NCBI GenBank assembly: GCA_949285145.1
Contig: CASDXQ010000019.1
Span: 1 to 48,219, forward strand
Direction of reading: 5' to 3'
Origin: an uncultured Spirochaetales bacterium
GTDB lineage: Bacteria > Spirochaetota > Spirochaetia > Sphaerochaetales > Sphaerochaetaceae
Length of the DNA: 48,219 bases
This document shows positions 8,291 to 16,035 of the stretch, in pieces. Positions within the stretch are counted from its first letter, which is position 1. Each line of letters opens with the position of its first letter. A program made the translations under genes and the position numbers. The notes under the pieces were generated by a model that had not been told where the DNA came from, made no database searches, and saw only the letters and a program-made list of their open reading frames with translations.

Positions 8291-9219
8291 GAGTGCTTTT
8301 TGCGGGAACAGATGAAATAGCAGTGCCCGTGCTTGAACATCTGGCTGAACATAATCTTGTACGAGCTGTTCTGACCTCTCCGGATGCTCCTGGAAGGAGA
8401 GGAAAGAATCTGCTTCCAAGCCCGGTCAAGTCCAAGGCTGTTGAGATGGGGCTTGAAGTCCTGCAGCCCGAGCATCTGAAAAAAGAAGCAAGAGATGAAG
8501 TGGCGGCGTTATGCTGTGATACCCTGATCTCATTCTGTTATGGAAAGATCTTCGGCCCCAGGTTTCTTTCGCTTTTTGAAAGGAAGTTCAACATCCATCC
8601 CTCCCTGCTGCCATCCTACAGGGGCTGTGCCCCTCTGCAGGCAGCCATTCTGAATCAGGACACATCATGTGCGATTTCAATACAGGATATCGCACCGGCA
8701 GTCGATGAGGGTGATATTTACATAACGCAGTCCTTCCCCCTTGACGGAAGGGAAACCATCACCTCGCTTTCTGATAAAGTTGCCTGCCTTGCTCCTGCGC
8801 TGATTGAGGATCTTCTCATGAATATCGATGTTTTCAAGCCATGCAGACAGTCTGAGTCCGGCGTCAGTTATACGACGTTCGTGAAGAAAGAGGATGCCCG
8901 TCTTGATTTCAACCGCAGTGCGAGAAGTCTCCACTGTGCGGTGCGCGCCTATGAGAAATGGCCGAAAGCCAGCTGTTTTCTTGACGGAGAACAGCTTTAT
9001 CTGCTTTCTGTATCAGGTTCCGTTTTCGATATCCAGGACGAGAAATGCGGAGAAAAGCCAGGAACTGTGGTCTCACATGAAAAGGGGCGCGGATTCAGGA
9101 TTGCCACAGGAAACGGCTATCTTTATGTCAACAGGCTCCAGATAGCGACAAAGAAAGCTATGGACAGCGAGTCTTTCCTGAATGGACGGCGTGATATCAT
9201 TTCAAAGGTGCTTGCATGA
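8287..9219 (+). CDS. fmt: Methionyl-tRNA formyltransferase
   Basis: Formylates Met-tRNAfMet using 10-formyltetrahydrofolate. The start is GTG in the GTGA overlap with def. VLFAGTDEIAVPVLE starts the N-terminal Rossmann-type domain; the catalytic region reads FNIHPSLLPSYRGCAPLQ, followed by IQDIAPAVDEGDIY. A C-terminal OB-like domain completes 310 residues, the normal size. The matching initiator tRNA is in this same window at 48039. Confidence 0.95.
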   Translation: MRVLFAGTDEIAVPVLEHLAEHNLVRAVLTSPDAPGRRGKNLLPSPVKSKAVEMGLEVLQPEHLKKEARDEVAALCCDTLISFCYGKIFGPRFLSLFERKFNIHPSLLPSYRGCAPLQAAILNQDTSCAISIQDIAPAVDEGDIYITQSFPLDGRETITSLSDKVACLAPALIEDLLMNIDVFKPCRQSESGVSYTTFVKKEDARLDFNRSARSLHCAVRAYEKWPKASCFLDGEQLYLLSVSGSVFDIQDEKCGEKPGTVVSHEKGRGFRIATGNGYLYVNRLQIATKKAMDSESFLNGRRDIISKVLA

Positions 9220-11432
9220 TGAAAAGGCTGTTATCCTTCCTGCTTCTTGCTGTTGTCATTCTTTCCTTTCCCCTGGCGGCAAAGGAAGGAGAACGCCCGG
9301 TTGTGGCTCTGGTTCTCTCCGGCGGCGGTGCAAGAGGCTTTGCCCATGTCCCGATAATCGCAGAACTTGAAAGGAGAGGTATCATACCGGATCTGATTGT
9401 CGGAACAAGCATGGGGGGTCTTGTCGGAGGTCTTTACTCTGCCGGGTATACGGCACAGGAAATGTATGATTTCATTCTCAGAACCGACTTTGTGGATGTT
9501 GTGTTCAATATCAGCCAGGAAGATTCTCCGCTTCCGGTCAAAGCTTATGATGATTATTCTGACAATTCTTTCTCGATAGGAATTTCCGAGCATGGTTTCG
9601 GATCAAGAGATTCCCTCCTTGACGACAGTCATGTGAATCTGCTGCTCCATCAGGCCGTGGCAAAGGCAGAAGCTTTTGATGATTTTGACAGCCTTCCGAT
9701 TCCATTCAGAACCGTAGGTACAAATTACAAGACGGGAGAGGGGATAATTTTTTCTTCCGGTTCATTCTATGAGGCCCTGAGGGCGACCATGTCAATGCCC
9801 GTTGTGTTTCCCTCCATCGTTCTTGATGACGGAACATATGTGGTGGACGGAGGCATGTACAACAACATGCCGGTAGATCTTGCCCGCTCTCTCGGCGCCG
9901 ATATCATCATAGCAGTAGATGTCAATGAGAGTGTTCTGGCATACACAGGTGAAAGCGGAGCCATCAATACGCTTTCAGGTTCGCTTGAACAGTATCTGCT
10001 TATCGGGGGGCAGATAAATACGAGCAGACAGTATGATGATGCGGACTATCTGCTTATTCCCGACACCAGCCGCTTTTCGGTCATCGCTTTTGATGAGACA
10101 CACAGCATTCTCGAAGCAGGAGAGAAGTTCGTTGAGGAAAATCAGTCTGTTTTCGACGAGATTGAGGCTCTCCTTGCAGAGTATCTTCCCTCTGAAAGGG
10201 CAGTGCTTTACCGGGATCTGGAATACCCTGTGATAAAAGCCTTTTCATTTGAGGAGAAGCTTGAGAGCTTTTCCCGTTATTTCAGCAGATTCACAGGTGA
10301 AGAGTATGATGAGGAGACAATAGCTGAAATTGACAGAATACTGAACCAGATAAAGGAAGTGATGAATCTTCTCAGTGTCAGCTATAAGTATATTGACGGG
10401 ACAGTGTATGTCCGAAGCCGTGATTATGCAGGAACTACCGGCACTCTCAGTCTGGGTCTTGTCGGAGGCTTCCATTCCTATACGCATTTCAAGAATGGTG
10501 TCCATAAGGCAGTTTTCAATCCGGATCTGTCGCTTTCCCTGGAATTCCGTTTCGGTCCGCTCTCTCTGACTCAGGCTGTTAAAATAGGGCAGCAGAACAT
10601 GCTTTCTTTTTCTCTTTTCAGCCAGATTGCAGGTGTAGCGGGATTTAATCTGAATGTACATGGCGGTTTTGGAGGATTCTCCGCCATTTCCGGCAGAAGC
10701 TATGAGAACCGTTATCCGACAAGGGACTGGAATGCCGGAGCGGAAGCGGGGTTTGTACTGATGAAAGGCCGGAGCCACCGCTTTGATATTTCAATAGGAT
10801 ACGATTTTTACAGTTTCGGCAGAATCTCAGGAAGCAGGCATACAGGTATCAGCGAAAAGGATATCTGGAAGGATAAGTACAAGAACCTGCTGGTTCTGCG
10901 TTCTTCATATCATTTTGACGGAAGACTTCTTGAAAGCATGAGCGGATCCTCTTATGATTTCAGACTGTCCGCAGCCTTTGGATATGACGGGAAAATCAGG
11001 TATGACGCACGTCTGGACTTTGATGCCGCACTGAACATTGGCGAAAGGAGTCCCCATTTCCTTATCTTTGATCTGTCTCTTTTTTCATCACGCATGCCGT
11101 ATGAACTGCTTTCATCCTATAAAGTTGATGTGTTCGGCCAGATTTCAGCTGATTATGTTTTCTCATCTGCTGCATACAGATATTATCCCTTCAGTGCTGG
11201 AAGCGGTTTCTATTTTGCCGGAGGTCTGTTTGCCGAAGCTCTGAACGGAGATGATGATGTTTCCCCTTCCGCCGGCAGGAAGAATGCCTCTATGATTCCT
11301 TTCGAAACGATTGACAGTATGGAATACGGGCTGACTCTGGAGGCAGGATACAAAACAGATTTCACAGAACTGAATCTCTGCCTGTGTTTTTCATTTACAG
11401 GCAAAGGTGCCATTGTCATAGCATTCAAGTGA
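9216..11432 (+). CDS. Patatin-like phospholipase with outer-membrane barrel (PlpD/type Vd-like)
   Basis: A signal peptide (RLLSFLLLAVVILSFPLAA) precedes a patatin domain with oxyanion loop GGGARGFAHV, nucleophile elbow GTSMGG and catalytic aspartate in VVDGGMYNNMP. Residues from roughly 330 to 400 could be a POTRA-like linker. The remaining 330 residues alternate polar and hydrophobic strands rich in Gly, Ser, Tyr and Phe, as in a D15/Omp85-type 16-strand barrel. The 738-residue size is close to P. aeruginosa PlpD. Inferred role: a lipolytic surface or secreted enzyme delivered by its own barrel. It overlaps fmt by four bases. The C-terminus ends in lysine rather than the aromatic residue usual for outer-membrane barrels. 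Confidence 0.85.
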   Translation: MMKRLLSFLLLAVVILSFPLAAKEGERPVVALVLSGGGARGFAHVPIIAELERRGIIPDLIVGTSMGGLVGGLYSAGYTAQEMYDFILRTDFVDVVFNISQEDSPLPVKAYDDYSDNSFSIGISEHGFGSRDSLLDDSHVNLLLHQAVAKAEAFDDFDSLPIPFRTVGTNYKTGEGIIFSSGSFYEALRATMSMPVVFPSIVLDDGTYVVDGGMYNNMPVDLARSLGADIIIAVDVNESVLAYTGESGAINTLSGSLEQYLLIGGQINTSRQYDDADYLLIPDTSRFSVIAFDETHSILEAGEKFVEENQSVFDEIEALLAEYLPSERAVLYRDLEYPVIKAFSFEEKLESFSRYFSRFTGEEYDEETIAEIDRILNQIKEVMNLLSVSYKYIDGTVYVRSRDYAGTTGTLSLGLVGGFHSYTHFKNGVHKAVFNPDLSLSLEFRFGPLSLTQAVKIGQQNMLSFSLFSQIAGVAGFNLNVHGGFGGFSAISGRSYENRYPTRDWNAGAEAGFVLMKGRSHRFDISIGYDFYSFGRISGSRHTGISEKDIWKDKYKNLLVLRSSYHFDGRLLESMSGSSYDFRLSAAFGYDGKIRYDARLDFDAALNIGERSPHFLIFDLSLFSSRMPYELLSSYKVDVFGQISADYVFSSAAYRYYPFSAGSGFYFAGGLFAEALNGDDDVSPSAGRKNASMIPFETIDSMEYGLTLEAGYKTDFTELNLCLCFSFTGKGAIVIAFK

Positions 11433-11445
11433 GAGGAGAAGCTTT

Positions 11446-12288
11446 ATGCTGCGCGACAGAATAGAAAGAGAGCTCATGAAAGCTGTCAGAATACTTCCGG
11501 CGGACTGTGAGGTTCTGATAAGAAAAGCTTACGGAAGCGAGTGCAATGAAGCGGGACGCAAGGTGCTTTCCCACATAATCGAGAATATAAGGATAGCCGG
11601 AGCAGGCGCGCTTCCTCTTTGTCAGGACTGCGGTATGTTCTACTGTTACGTTTTTCTTTCAGAAAACTGCAGGATACCTCTTTCCGTGCTGGAAAATGAG
11701 ATAAATGCGGGCTGCGCAGGGGCGGCTCTTAAGGCATATTACAGGAAAAGCGTTGTCAGCGATCCTGTTTATGAGAGAAACAATACCGGTACAAATCTTC
11801 CGGTCATTATAAACTGGGAGACATGTACCGGAAATGAAACAACGATAGCATTCCTTCTGAAGGGCTTCGGTTCGGAGAACTGCTCTTCTGTACGGATGCT
11901 GCGTCCTACTGACGGTGAAGATGGAGTTGTGTCTGCTGTATTGGATATGGTCATGGCAGCGGGCGGCAAGCCGTGTCCTCCTATGTTCCTCGGTGTGGGT
12001 ATCGGCGGAACGATGGATAAAGCCGCCTTGCTGAGCAAAAAGGCTCTGTTCCGGCAAGCCGGTGAACATAATGGTGATGAGCGTTATGCAAAGCTTGAGA
12101 CACGGTTGCTTGATGAGATCAACAGGCTTGACATAGGCCCCGGAGGGCTTGGCGGGTGCAATACATGTCTGTCGGTTGCAGTTGAACAGTATCCGACTCA
12201 TATTGCAGGCCTGCCGGTTGCGCTGTCTGTCAACTGCTGGGCAGACAGAAAGGCGTTCATAAAAATAAAAGACGGAGAGGCTGTATGA
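11446..12288 (+). CDS. Class I fumarate hydratase (or tartrate dehydratase) alpha subunit
   Basis: The iron-sulfur-cluster subunit of a two-subunit class I hydro-lyase that interconverts fumarate and malate. Cluster cysteines are visible in LPLCQDCGMF, and the family segments RNNTGTNLPVIINW, GIGGTMDKAALLSKKAL and IGPGGLGGCNTCL are all present. GAGGAGA sits before the ATG. The beta subunit follows with a 4-bp overlap, so the two form an obligate pair. Sequence alone does not separate fumarase from L(+)-tartrate dehydratase; fumarase is more likely in a central-metabolism context. Confidence 0.88.
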   Translation: MLRDRIERELMKAVRILPADCEVLIRKAYGSECNEAGRKVLSHIIENIRIAGAGALPLCQDCGMFYCYVFLSENCRIPLSVLENEINAGCAGAALKAYYRKSVVSDPVYERNNTGTNLPVIINWETCTGNETTIAFLLKGFGSENCSSVRMLRPTDGEDGVVSAVLDMVMAAGGKPCPPMFLGVGIGGTMDKAALLSKKALFRQAGEHNGDERYAKLETRLLDEINRLDIGPGGLGGCNTCLSVAVEQYPTHIAGLPVALSVNCWADRKAFIKIKDGEAV

Positions 12289-12791
12289 ATCTGGAACTTC
12301 CTTACAGCGGATGCGCGCTGGAAAGAATGAGAGCCGGTGATGAGGTTATAATCTCCGGCCGTTTATATGTGGGACGTGATCAGGTTCATAAACGGCTCTT
12401 CACGTGCCTTGATAATCCGCCGTTCAGTTTTAAGGGCAATGCTGTTTACTACATGGGACCTAGTCCTGCTCCACAAGGATATCCGGTCGGAGCCGCAGGC
12501 CCGACAACCTCTTCACGCATGGATCCTTATTCTCCTTCGCTTCTTGAGGCGGGGCTGAGAGTCATGATAGGCAAAGGCCCGAGAAGTGTGGAGGTGCAGA
12601 GAGCGTGTGCGCGCTTTCATGGTGTCTATCTTTACACTTATGGCGGATGCGGAGCGCTTTACTCTTCATGCATCAAAAGCTGCAGGATAGTCGCATATCC
12701 TGAACTTGGCCCCGAAGCTCTGCTTGAACTGGAGGTTGAGAATTTCCCTTCGATCTGTTTTTATGATGCACATGGAGGAAAACTCAGATAA
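12285..12791 (+). CDS. Class I fumarate hydratase (or tartrate dehydratase) beta subunit
   Basis: The partner of the preceding alpha subunit, which it overlaps by 4 bp (ATGA). The 168-residue protein has the fumerase C-terminal signatures: AGDEVIISGRLYVGRDQVHKR, YMGPSPAPQGYPVGAAGPTT and SRMDPYSP, then MIGKGPRS. In E. coli FumA the two halves are fused; separate subunits are common in anaerobes. The gene ends the long co-directional run, and a promoter-like site follows directly. Confidence 0.9.
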   Translation: MNLELPYSGCALERMRAGDEVIISGRLYVGRDQVHKRLFTCLDNPPFSFKGNAVYYMGPSPAPQGYPVGAAGPTTSSRMDPYSPSLLEAGLRVMIGKGPRSVEVQRACARFHGVYLYTYGGCGALYSSCIKSCRIVAYPELGPEALLELEVENFPSICFYDAHGGKLR

Positions 12792-12799
12792 TGAATTAT

Positions 12800-12828
12800 T
12801 TGACGGGCTGTCTTTCTGTCTGTAAAAT
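12800..12828 (+). promoter_or_regulatory. Candidate sigma-70 promoter of the FKBP gene
   Basis: TTGACG and TAAAAT are separated by 17 bp, giving a strong match to consensus. The transcript would start about 25 bases before the FKBP ATG and include AAAGGGG as ribosome binding site. Confidence 0.6.
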
Positions 12829-12861
12829 TATCTTTCAGGAGAGAGAAAGGGGAATAAAAGA

Positions 12862-13605
12862 ATGAGAAGAGCTGCATCTTCAGTCTTGTTTTTGTTTTGT
12901 CTTGTCCTTTGCTTCTCCTGCTCGGGCAGAGAACAGGGGCAGACTCTGAAACAGCACAGCATCAGCGAAGATGAAATCGTATCTCTTCCGGCACCTGAAA
13001 AACTTGATGATCAGTTCGCATATGTTTTCGGCTATAAACTGTCCCAGACACTGAGTCAGGGAGTTGAGGATGTGAATCCTGAGTACATCACGCTCGGCAC
13101 ATATGATGCTTTCCGCGGTGTCAGTCTTTATACTGATGCCGAAATGGATGATATCCTTTCCCGGTTTCAGGAGGAAATATTCAAAAGAGCGGAAGAGGCT
13201 TATGCAGACATGAGCCGTGAGAATCTGTCCAGAGCTGAGAAGTATCTTGAGACAAACGGAAAAAGAAGCACAGTTGTGTCGATTTCTCCCGAAGTACAGT
13301 ATGAAGTGTTGCGTGACGGATACGAAAGCGGGCGCATGCCCTCTTCTGATTCTTCGGTGACAATAAGCTATCACATGGTGACCCTGGACGGATACAGCAC
13401 CGGCACACAGGGCAGCCAGACCTATCATGTTGAGCTTTCCTCTGCCATACCGGGCTTTACATCTGTCATTACCAGGATGAAGGAAGGCGAGAAAGTAAGA
13501 GCATGGATACATCCCTCGCAGGGATACGGACCTTACGGGAACGGAAATATAGGACCGAATGAACTGCTGATTTTTGATATTGAACTAATCAGCATAGATG
13601 ACTGA
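12862..13605 (+). CDS. FKBP-type peptidyl-prolyl isomerase lipoprotein
   Basis: An envelope folding factor. The N-terminus is a lipoprotein signal (SVLFLFCLVLCFSC) with the lipidated cysteine at about residue 20. An N-terminal helical dimerisation domain resembling Mip/FkpA follows (FAYVFGYKLSQTLSQG). The FKBP domain then occupies roughly residues 140-247, with IPGFTSVITRMKEGEKV, IHPSQGYG and LLIFDIELI. Some active-site aromatics are substituted, so isomerase strength is uncertain. The 3' end overlaps the convergent HAD gene by 21 bp. Confidence 0.85.
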   Translation: MRRAASSVLFLFCLVLCFSCSGREQGQTLKQHSISEDEIVSLPAPEKLDDQFAYVFGYKLSQTLSQGVEDVNPEYITLGTYDAFRGVSLYTDAEMDDILSRFQEEIFKRAEEAYADMSRENLSRAEKYLETNGKRSTVVSISPEVQYEVLRDGYESGRMPSSDSSVTISYHMVTLDGYSTGTQGSQTYHVELSSAIPGFTSVITRMKEGEKVRAWIHPSQGYGPYGNGNIGPNELLIFDIELISIDD

Positions 13606-14274
13606 AAGCAGCTCGCTGTAACTTGATGCGTGGTATTTTATTCTGCTATCCGACGTATCAAGATCCCTTCCCAGGTGCAGATAGCAGGTATCAATGCCGC
13701 TGTCTATTCCTCCTTTGATGTCCGAAGACAGGCTGTCTCCTATTATAAGGCATTCTTCTTTCGATGCATGTATGATTTCAAGTGTCTTGTCAAAGAAATC
13801 CGTTGACGGTTTCTGGTATCCTATTTCTTCGCTTATTATGATATGGCTGAAATATTTTGAGGCTCCCAGAGCATCAAGGCGTCCTCTCTGAACACTTGCG
13901 ATTCCGTTTGTGATAACCTCGAGATCATAATCGTGTCCCAGCCTTTCAAGCAGGCCGGGAGCTCCTTCTATATAATGGGCATTCGAGGCCAGACAGTTTA
14001 CATAAAACAGGTTGGCTTCATTTGCGTCATAAGGCAGCCCCTGCTGCTCAAAGAAAAGGGAGAATCTTCTCACTTTCAGTTCCGCCATGCTCATTTCCCC
14101 TTTTTCAAAAGAGTTCCAGCATCTGCGGTTGCATTCCTCATAGGAAGAGAAAGTCTCTTCTTCATGCGAAAGATTATAGTGGTCAAAAAGCAGATTCAGT
14201 GCTATCTTTTCAGTAAGAGAGAAATCAAGAAAAGTACCGTCCGCATCAAGAAGGAGAAATTTGTAATTCAGCAT
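13585..14274 (-). CDS. HAD-family phosphatase (YjjG-like nucleotidase)
   Basis: A haloacid dehalogenase-fold hydrolase with motif I LLLDADGTFLDF (DxDGT), motif II VITNG, the motif III lysine in GYQKPSTDFF and motif IV IIGDSLSSDIKGG. The helical cap in residues 20-90 and the 229-residue length match the YjjG group, which dephosphorylates noncanonical pyrimidine nucleoside monophosphates. Substrate is inferred from family similarity only. It lies alone on the minus strand, convergent with FKBP and divergent from the HdeD-like gene. It has no ribosome binding site but an ideal -10 box six bases from its ATG. Confidence 0.85.
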   Translation of the reverse strand: MLNYKFLLLDADGTFLDFSLTEKIALNLLFDHYNLSHEEETFSSYEECNRRCWNSFEKGEMSMAELKVRRFSLFFEQQGLPYDANEANLFYVNCLASNAHYIEGAPGLLERLGHDYDLEVITNGIASVQRGRLDALGASKYFSHIIISEEIGYQKPSTDFFDKTLEIIHASKEECLIIGDSLSSDIKGGIDSGIDTCYLHLGRDLDTSDSRIKYHASSYSELLSVIYAD

Positions 14275-14280
14275 GAAGCA

Positions 14281-14309
14281 AATTTAGAATGGACAGCATT
14301 TAAATTCAA
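14281..14309 (-). promoter_or_regulatory. Candidate leaderless promoter of the HAD gene
   Basis: On the minus strand TTGAAT and TAAATT are separated by exactly 17 bp, and the -10 box ends six bases before the ATG at 14274. This is the same geometry as at def, araC and tnpB in this window. Confidence 0.5.
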
Positions 14310-14321
14310 GAGGAGGCCGGC

Positions 14322-14912
14322 ATGAGAGCACAATGGCAGTGGATAATAAGCGGGATACTGCTGTCTGTTATAGGCATATTCATTCTTACCAGCCCGGCAG
14401 CAGTCATAAAAGTTGCTGTTATAGGTTTCGGGTTTTATACGGTTCTTGATTGCATATATTCTCTTGTTATCTCGATTTCCCTGAGAAAATACGCGCTTGT
14501 GTTCAAGATAAATACGCTGAGGATACTTATCGGTCTTGCAATAGGAATACTGGTTCTGTATTTCGGTTTTGCAGCCTCAGGCGTGCAGCTCTCGTCATGG
14601 ACAGGATATGCGATTGCCACATACCTGTTTCTTTCCGCTCTGACACAGTTCATTGAAGCATATCTTATGGAGAAAAGCGGGTATTTGCAGAATTCCGGAG
14701 CAAAAAGCAGTGCGGTGATCTCACTGGTTCTTTCTCTGATAATGTTCATATTCCCTTCAATTCTTGGCACTGCGGTGATAACTGTAATAGGAGTGTGCAT
14801 GGTTTTCTTCTCCATAATCATGATTGTCTGGGGAATAAAGATGCTGGCATTCGAGAAGAACATCAGCGCTCAGTCCAGGGAATTTGAGGCTGAATGGGAG
14901 AATCGTGATTAG
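14322..14912 (+). CDS. HdeD/DUF308-family membrane protein
   Basis: A 196-residue integral membrane protein with six hydrophobic segments, for example IISGILLSVIGIFILTS, VIGFGFYTVLDCIYSLVIS, ISLVLSLIMFIFPSILG and VITVIGVCMVFFSIIMIVWG. The paired-helix pattern is that of HdeD-like proteins, whose E. coli member is linked to acid resistance; the molecular function is unknown. AGGAGG lies five bases before the ATG. It is a single gene ahead of the his leader. Confidence 0.75.
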   Translation: MRAQWQWIISGILLSVIGIFILTSPAAVIKVAVIGFGFYTVLDCIYSLVISISLRKYALVFKINTLRILIGLAIGILVLYFGFAASGVQLSSWTGYAIATYLFLSALTQFIEAYLMEKSGYLQNSGAKSSAVISLVLSLIMFIFPSILGTAVITVIGVCMVFFSIIMIVWGIKMLAFEKNISAQSREFEAEWENRD

Positions 14913-14957
14913 TAATTCACGTTTATGTATATTCATTCATTTTTTATGAAATCTTAC

Positions 14958-14987
14958 TTGACTGTTTCTGTGCTGTTTATTTATGAT
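14958..14987 (+). promoter_or_regulatory. Candidate promoter of the histidine operon
   Basis: TTGACT and TATGAT, each five of six to consensus, are separated by 18 bp. Transcription would begin near 14994, placing the whole leader peptide and attenuator in the transcript. Confidence 0.6.
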
Positions 14988-15022
14988 ATGGCTATTCAGT
15001 CTAAGGAGAAACAAATCTCGAT

Positions 15023-15076
15023 ATGAAGAAAAATGCAGAACTTCACCATCACTGTGGATTGCGTATGACCATCTAG
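15023..15076 (+). CDS. hisL: Histidine operon leader peptide
   Basis: A 17-codon ORF reading MKKNAELHHHCGLRMTI with three consecutive histidine codons (15044-15052). AAGGAGA lies upstream at 15002-15009, somewhat far from the ATG. Its stop codon falls inside the 5' arm of the antiterminator helix, so a ribosome finishing the peptide would block that arm. Position and content match the sensor peptide of transcription attenuation: with little His-tRNA the ribosome stalls at the histidines and the operon is read. Confidence 0.88.
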   Translation: MKKNAELHHHCGLRMTI

Positions 15077-15133
15077 GCATGGCTGGTTCTGCTGTATACT
15101 GGTTCCCTCGCCTAGATGCGGGGGATTTTTTTT
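15070..15133 (+). promoter_or_regulatory. His operon attenuator (antiterminator and terminator)
   Basis: CATCTAGGC (15070-15078) pairs perfectly with GCCTAGATG (15110-15118) to form an antiterminator. The competing terminator is CCCTCGC (15105-15111) with GCGGGGG (15118-15124), loop CTAGAT, followed by eight T (15126-15133). The two structures share bases 15110-15118, so they are mutually exclusive. The leader stop codon (15074-15076) lies in the antiterminator arm. This is direct evidence for ribosome-mediated attenuation. Confidence 0.9.
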
Positions 15134-15149
15134 ACCGGGAGGTGAATAC

Positions 15150-16022
15150 ATGAGTGAGGAAAAGAGACTTCGGATTGCGATTCAGAAAAGCGGACGGCTT
15201 TCAGAGAAAAGTCTTGAGATAATACGCTCCTGCGGTATTGATTTTCAGGCAGATGACAGAGTTTTGCGTTCTTCTGCATCCAATTTCCCTCTTGATTTCA
15301 TTTTTGTGCGTGATGATGATATACCGACATATGTTTATGACAATGTCGCGGATATAGGCATAGTAGGGCGGAATGAGCTTGATGAATCCGGCTGTGCTCT
15401 TGATGTTGTCAGGGATCTGGGTTTTGCCTCATGCCGTCTCTCAATTGCAGTTCCGGATGAATTCGCCTACACAGGACTGAAGTGTCTGGAAGGAAAGAGA
15501 ATTGCCACCTCATATCCGGTCATCCTTTCTTCGATACTTGAGAGAAATGGTGTGAAAGCCGATCTTGTCACAGTTTCCGGCAGTGTTGAGATCACACCTG
15601 CGATCGGAATTGCGGACTGTATCTGCGATCTTGTAAGTACCGGTACGACGCTCAGGATGAACGGGCTCAGGGAAGTTGAGGAAATATATCATACATCTGC
15701 AGTGATGGCTGCAAGAAAGGATTTTTCTTCTGAGCCGGAGAAAAAGGAAATACTTGACCGCCTTCTTCTGCGTATGGATACGGTCAGCAACGCGAAAAAG
15801 AAAAAATATGTTCTTTTCAATCTTCCTTCGGACAAACTGGATGAAGCTGCTTCAATCATAGGCGGGATGAAGAGCCCTACTGTTACTCCTCTTCTTGATA
15901 AGAACTGGGTATCTGTTCAGTCGGTGGTAAGTGAAGACCGCTTCTGGAATGTTTTTGAGGATCTCAGAAACCTGGGAGCGGAAGGTGTTCTTGTAATGCC
16001 GATTGAGAAGATGTCTGATTAG
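15150..16022 (+). CDS. hisG: ATP phosphoribosyltransferase (long form)
   Basis: First step of histidine synthesis: joins ATP and PRPP. The 290-residue length indicates the long HisG with its own C-terminal ACT-like regulatory domain, so no HisZ is required, and none is seen. The N-terminus LRIAIQKSGRLSEKS and the PRPP loop area DLVSTGTTLRMNGL are typical. GGGAGGTG precedes the ATG, right after the attenuator's T-tract. Feedback inhibition by histidine is expected through the C-terminal domain. Confidence 0.95.
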   Translation: MSEEKRLRIAIQKSGRLSEKSLEIIRSCGIDFQADDRVLRSSASNFPLDFIFVRDDDIPTYVYDNVADIGIVGRNELDESGCALDVVRDLGFASCRLSIAVPDEFAYTGLKCLEGKRIATSYPVILSSILERNGVKADLVTVSGSVEITPAIGIADCICDLVSTGTTLRMNGLREVEEIYHTSAVMAARKDFSSEPEKKEILDRLLLRMDTVSNAKKKKYVLFNLPSDKLDEAASIIGGMKSPTVTPLLDKNWVSVQSVVSEDRFWNVFEDLRNLGAEGVLVMPIEKMSD

Positions 16023-16035
16023 AAGGAGAAAATGG

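Noticed and set aside
7793-8419. 208-codon minus-strand ORF
   Set aside because: It is antisense to def and the start of fmt, both with complete catalytic motifs.
12880-13512. 210-codon minus-strand ORF
   Set aside because: It lies wholly antisense to the FKBP lipoprotein gene, whose signal peptide and FKBP domain are convincing.
15001-15133. T-box or other riboswitch upstream of hisG
   Set aside because: No T-box consensus or ligand-binding core is visible, while a leader peptide with three His codons and mutually exclusive stems explains the region fully.
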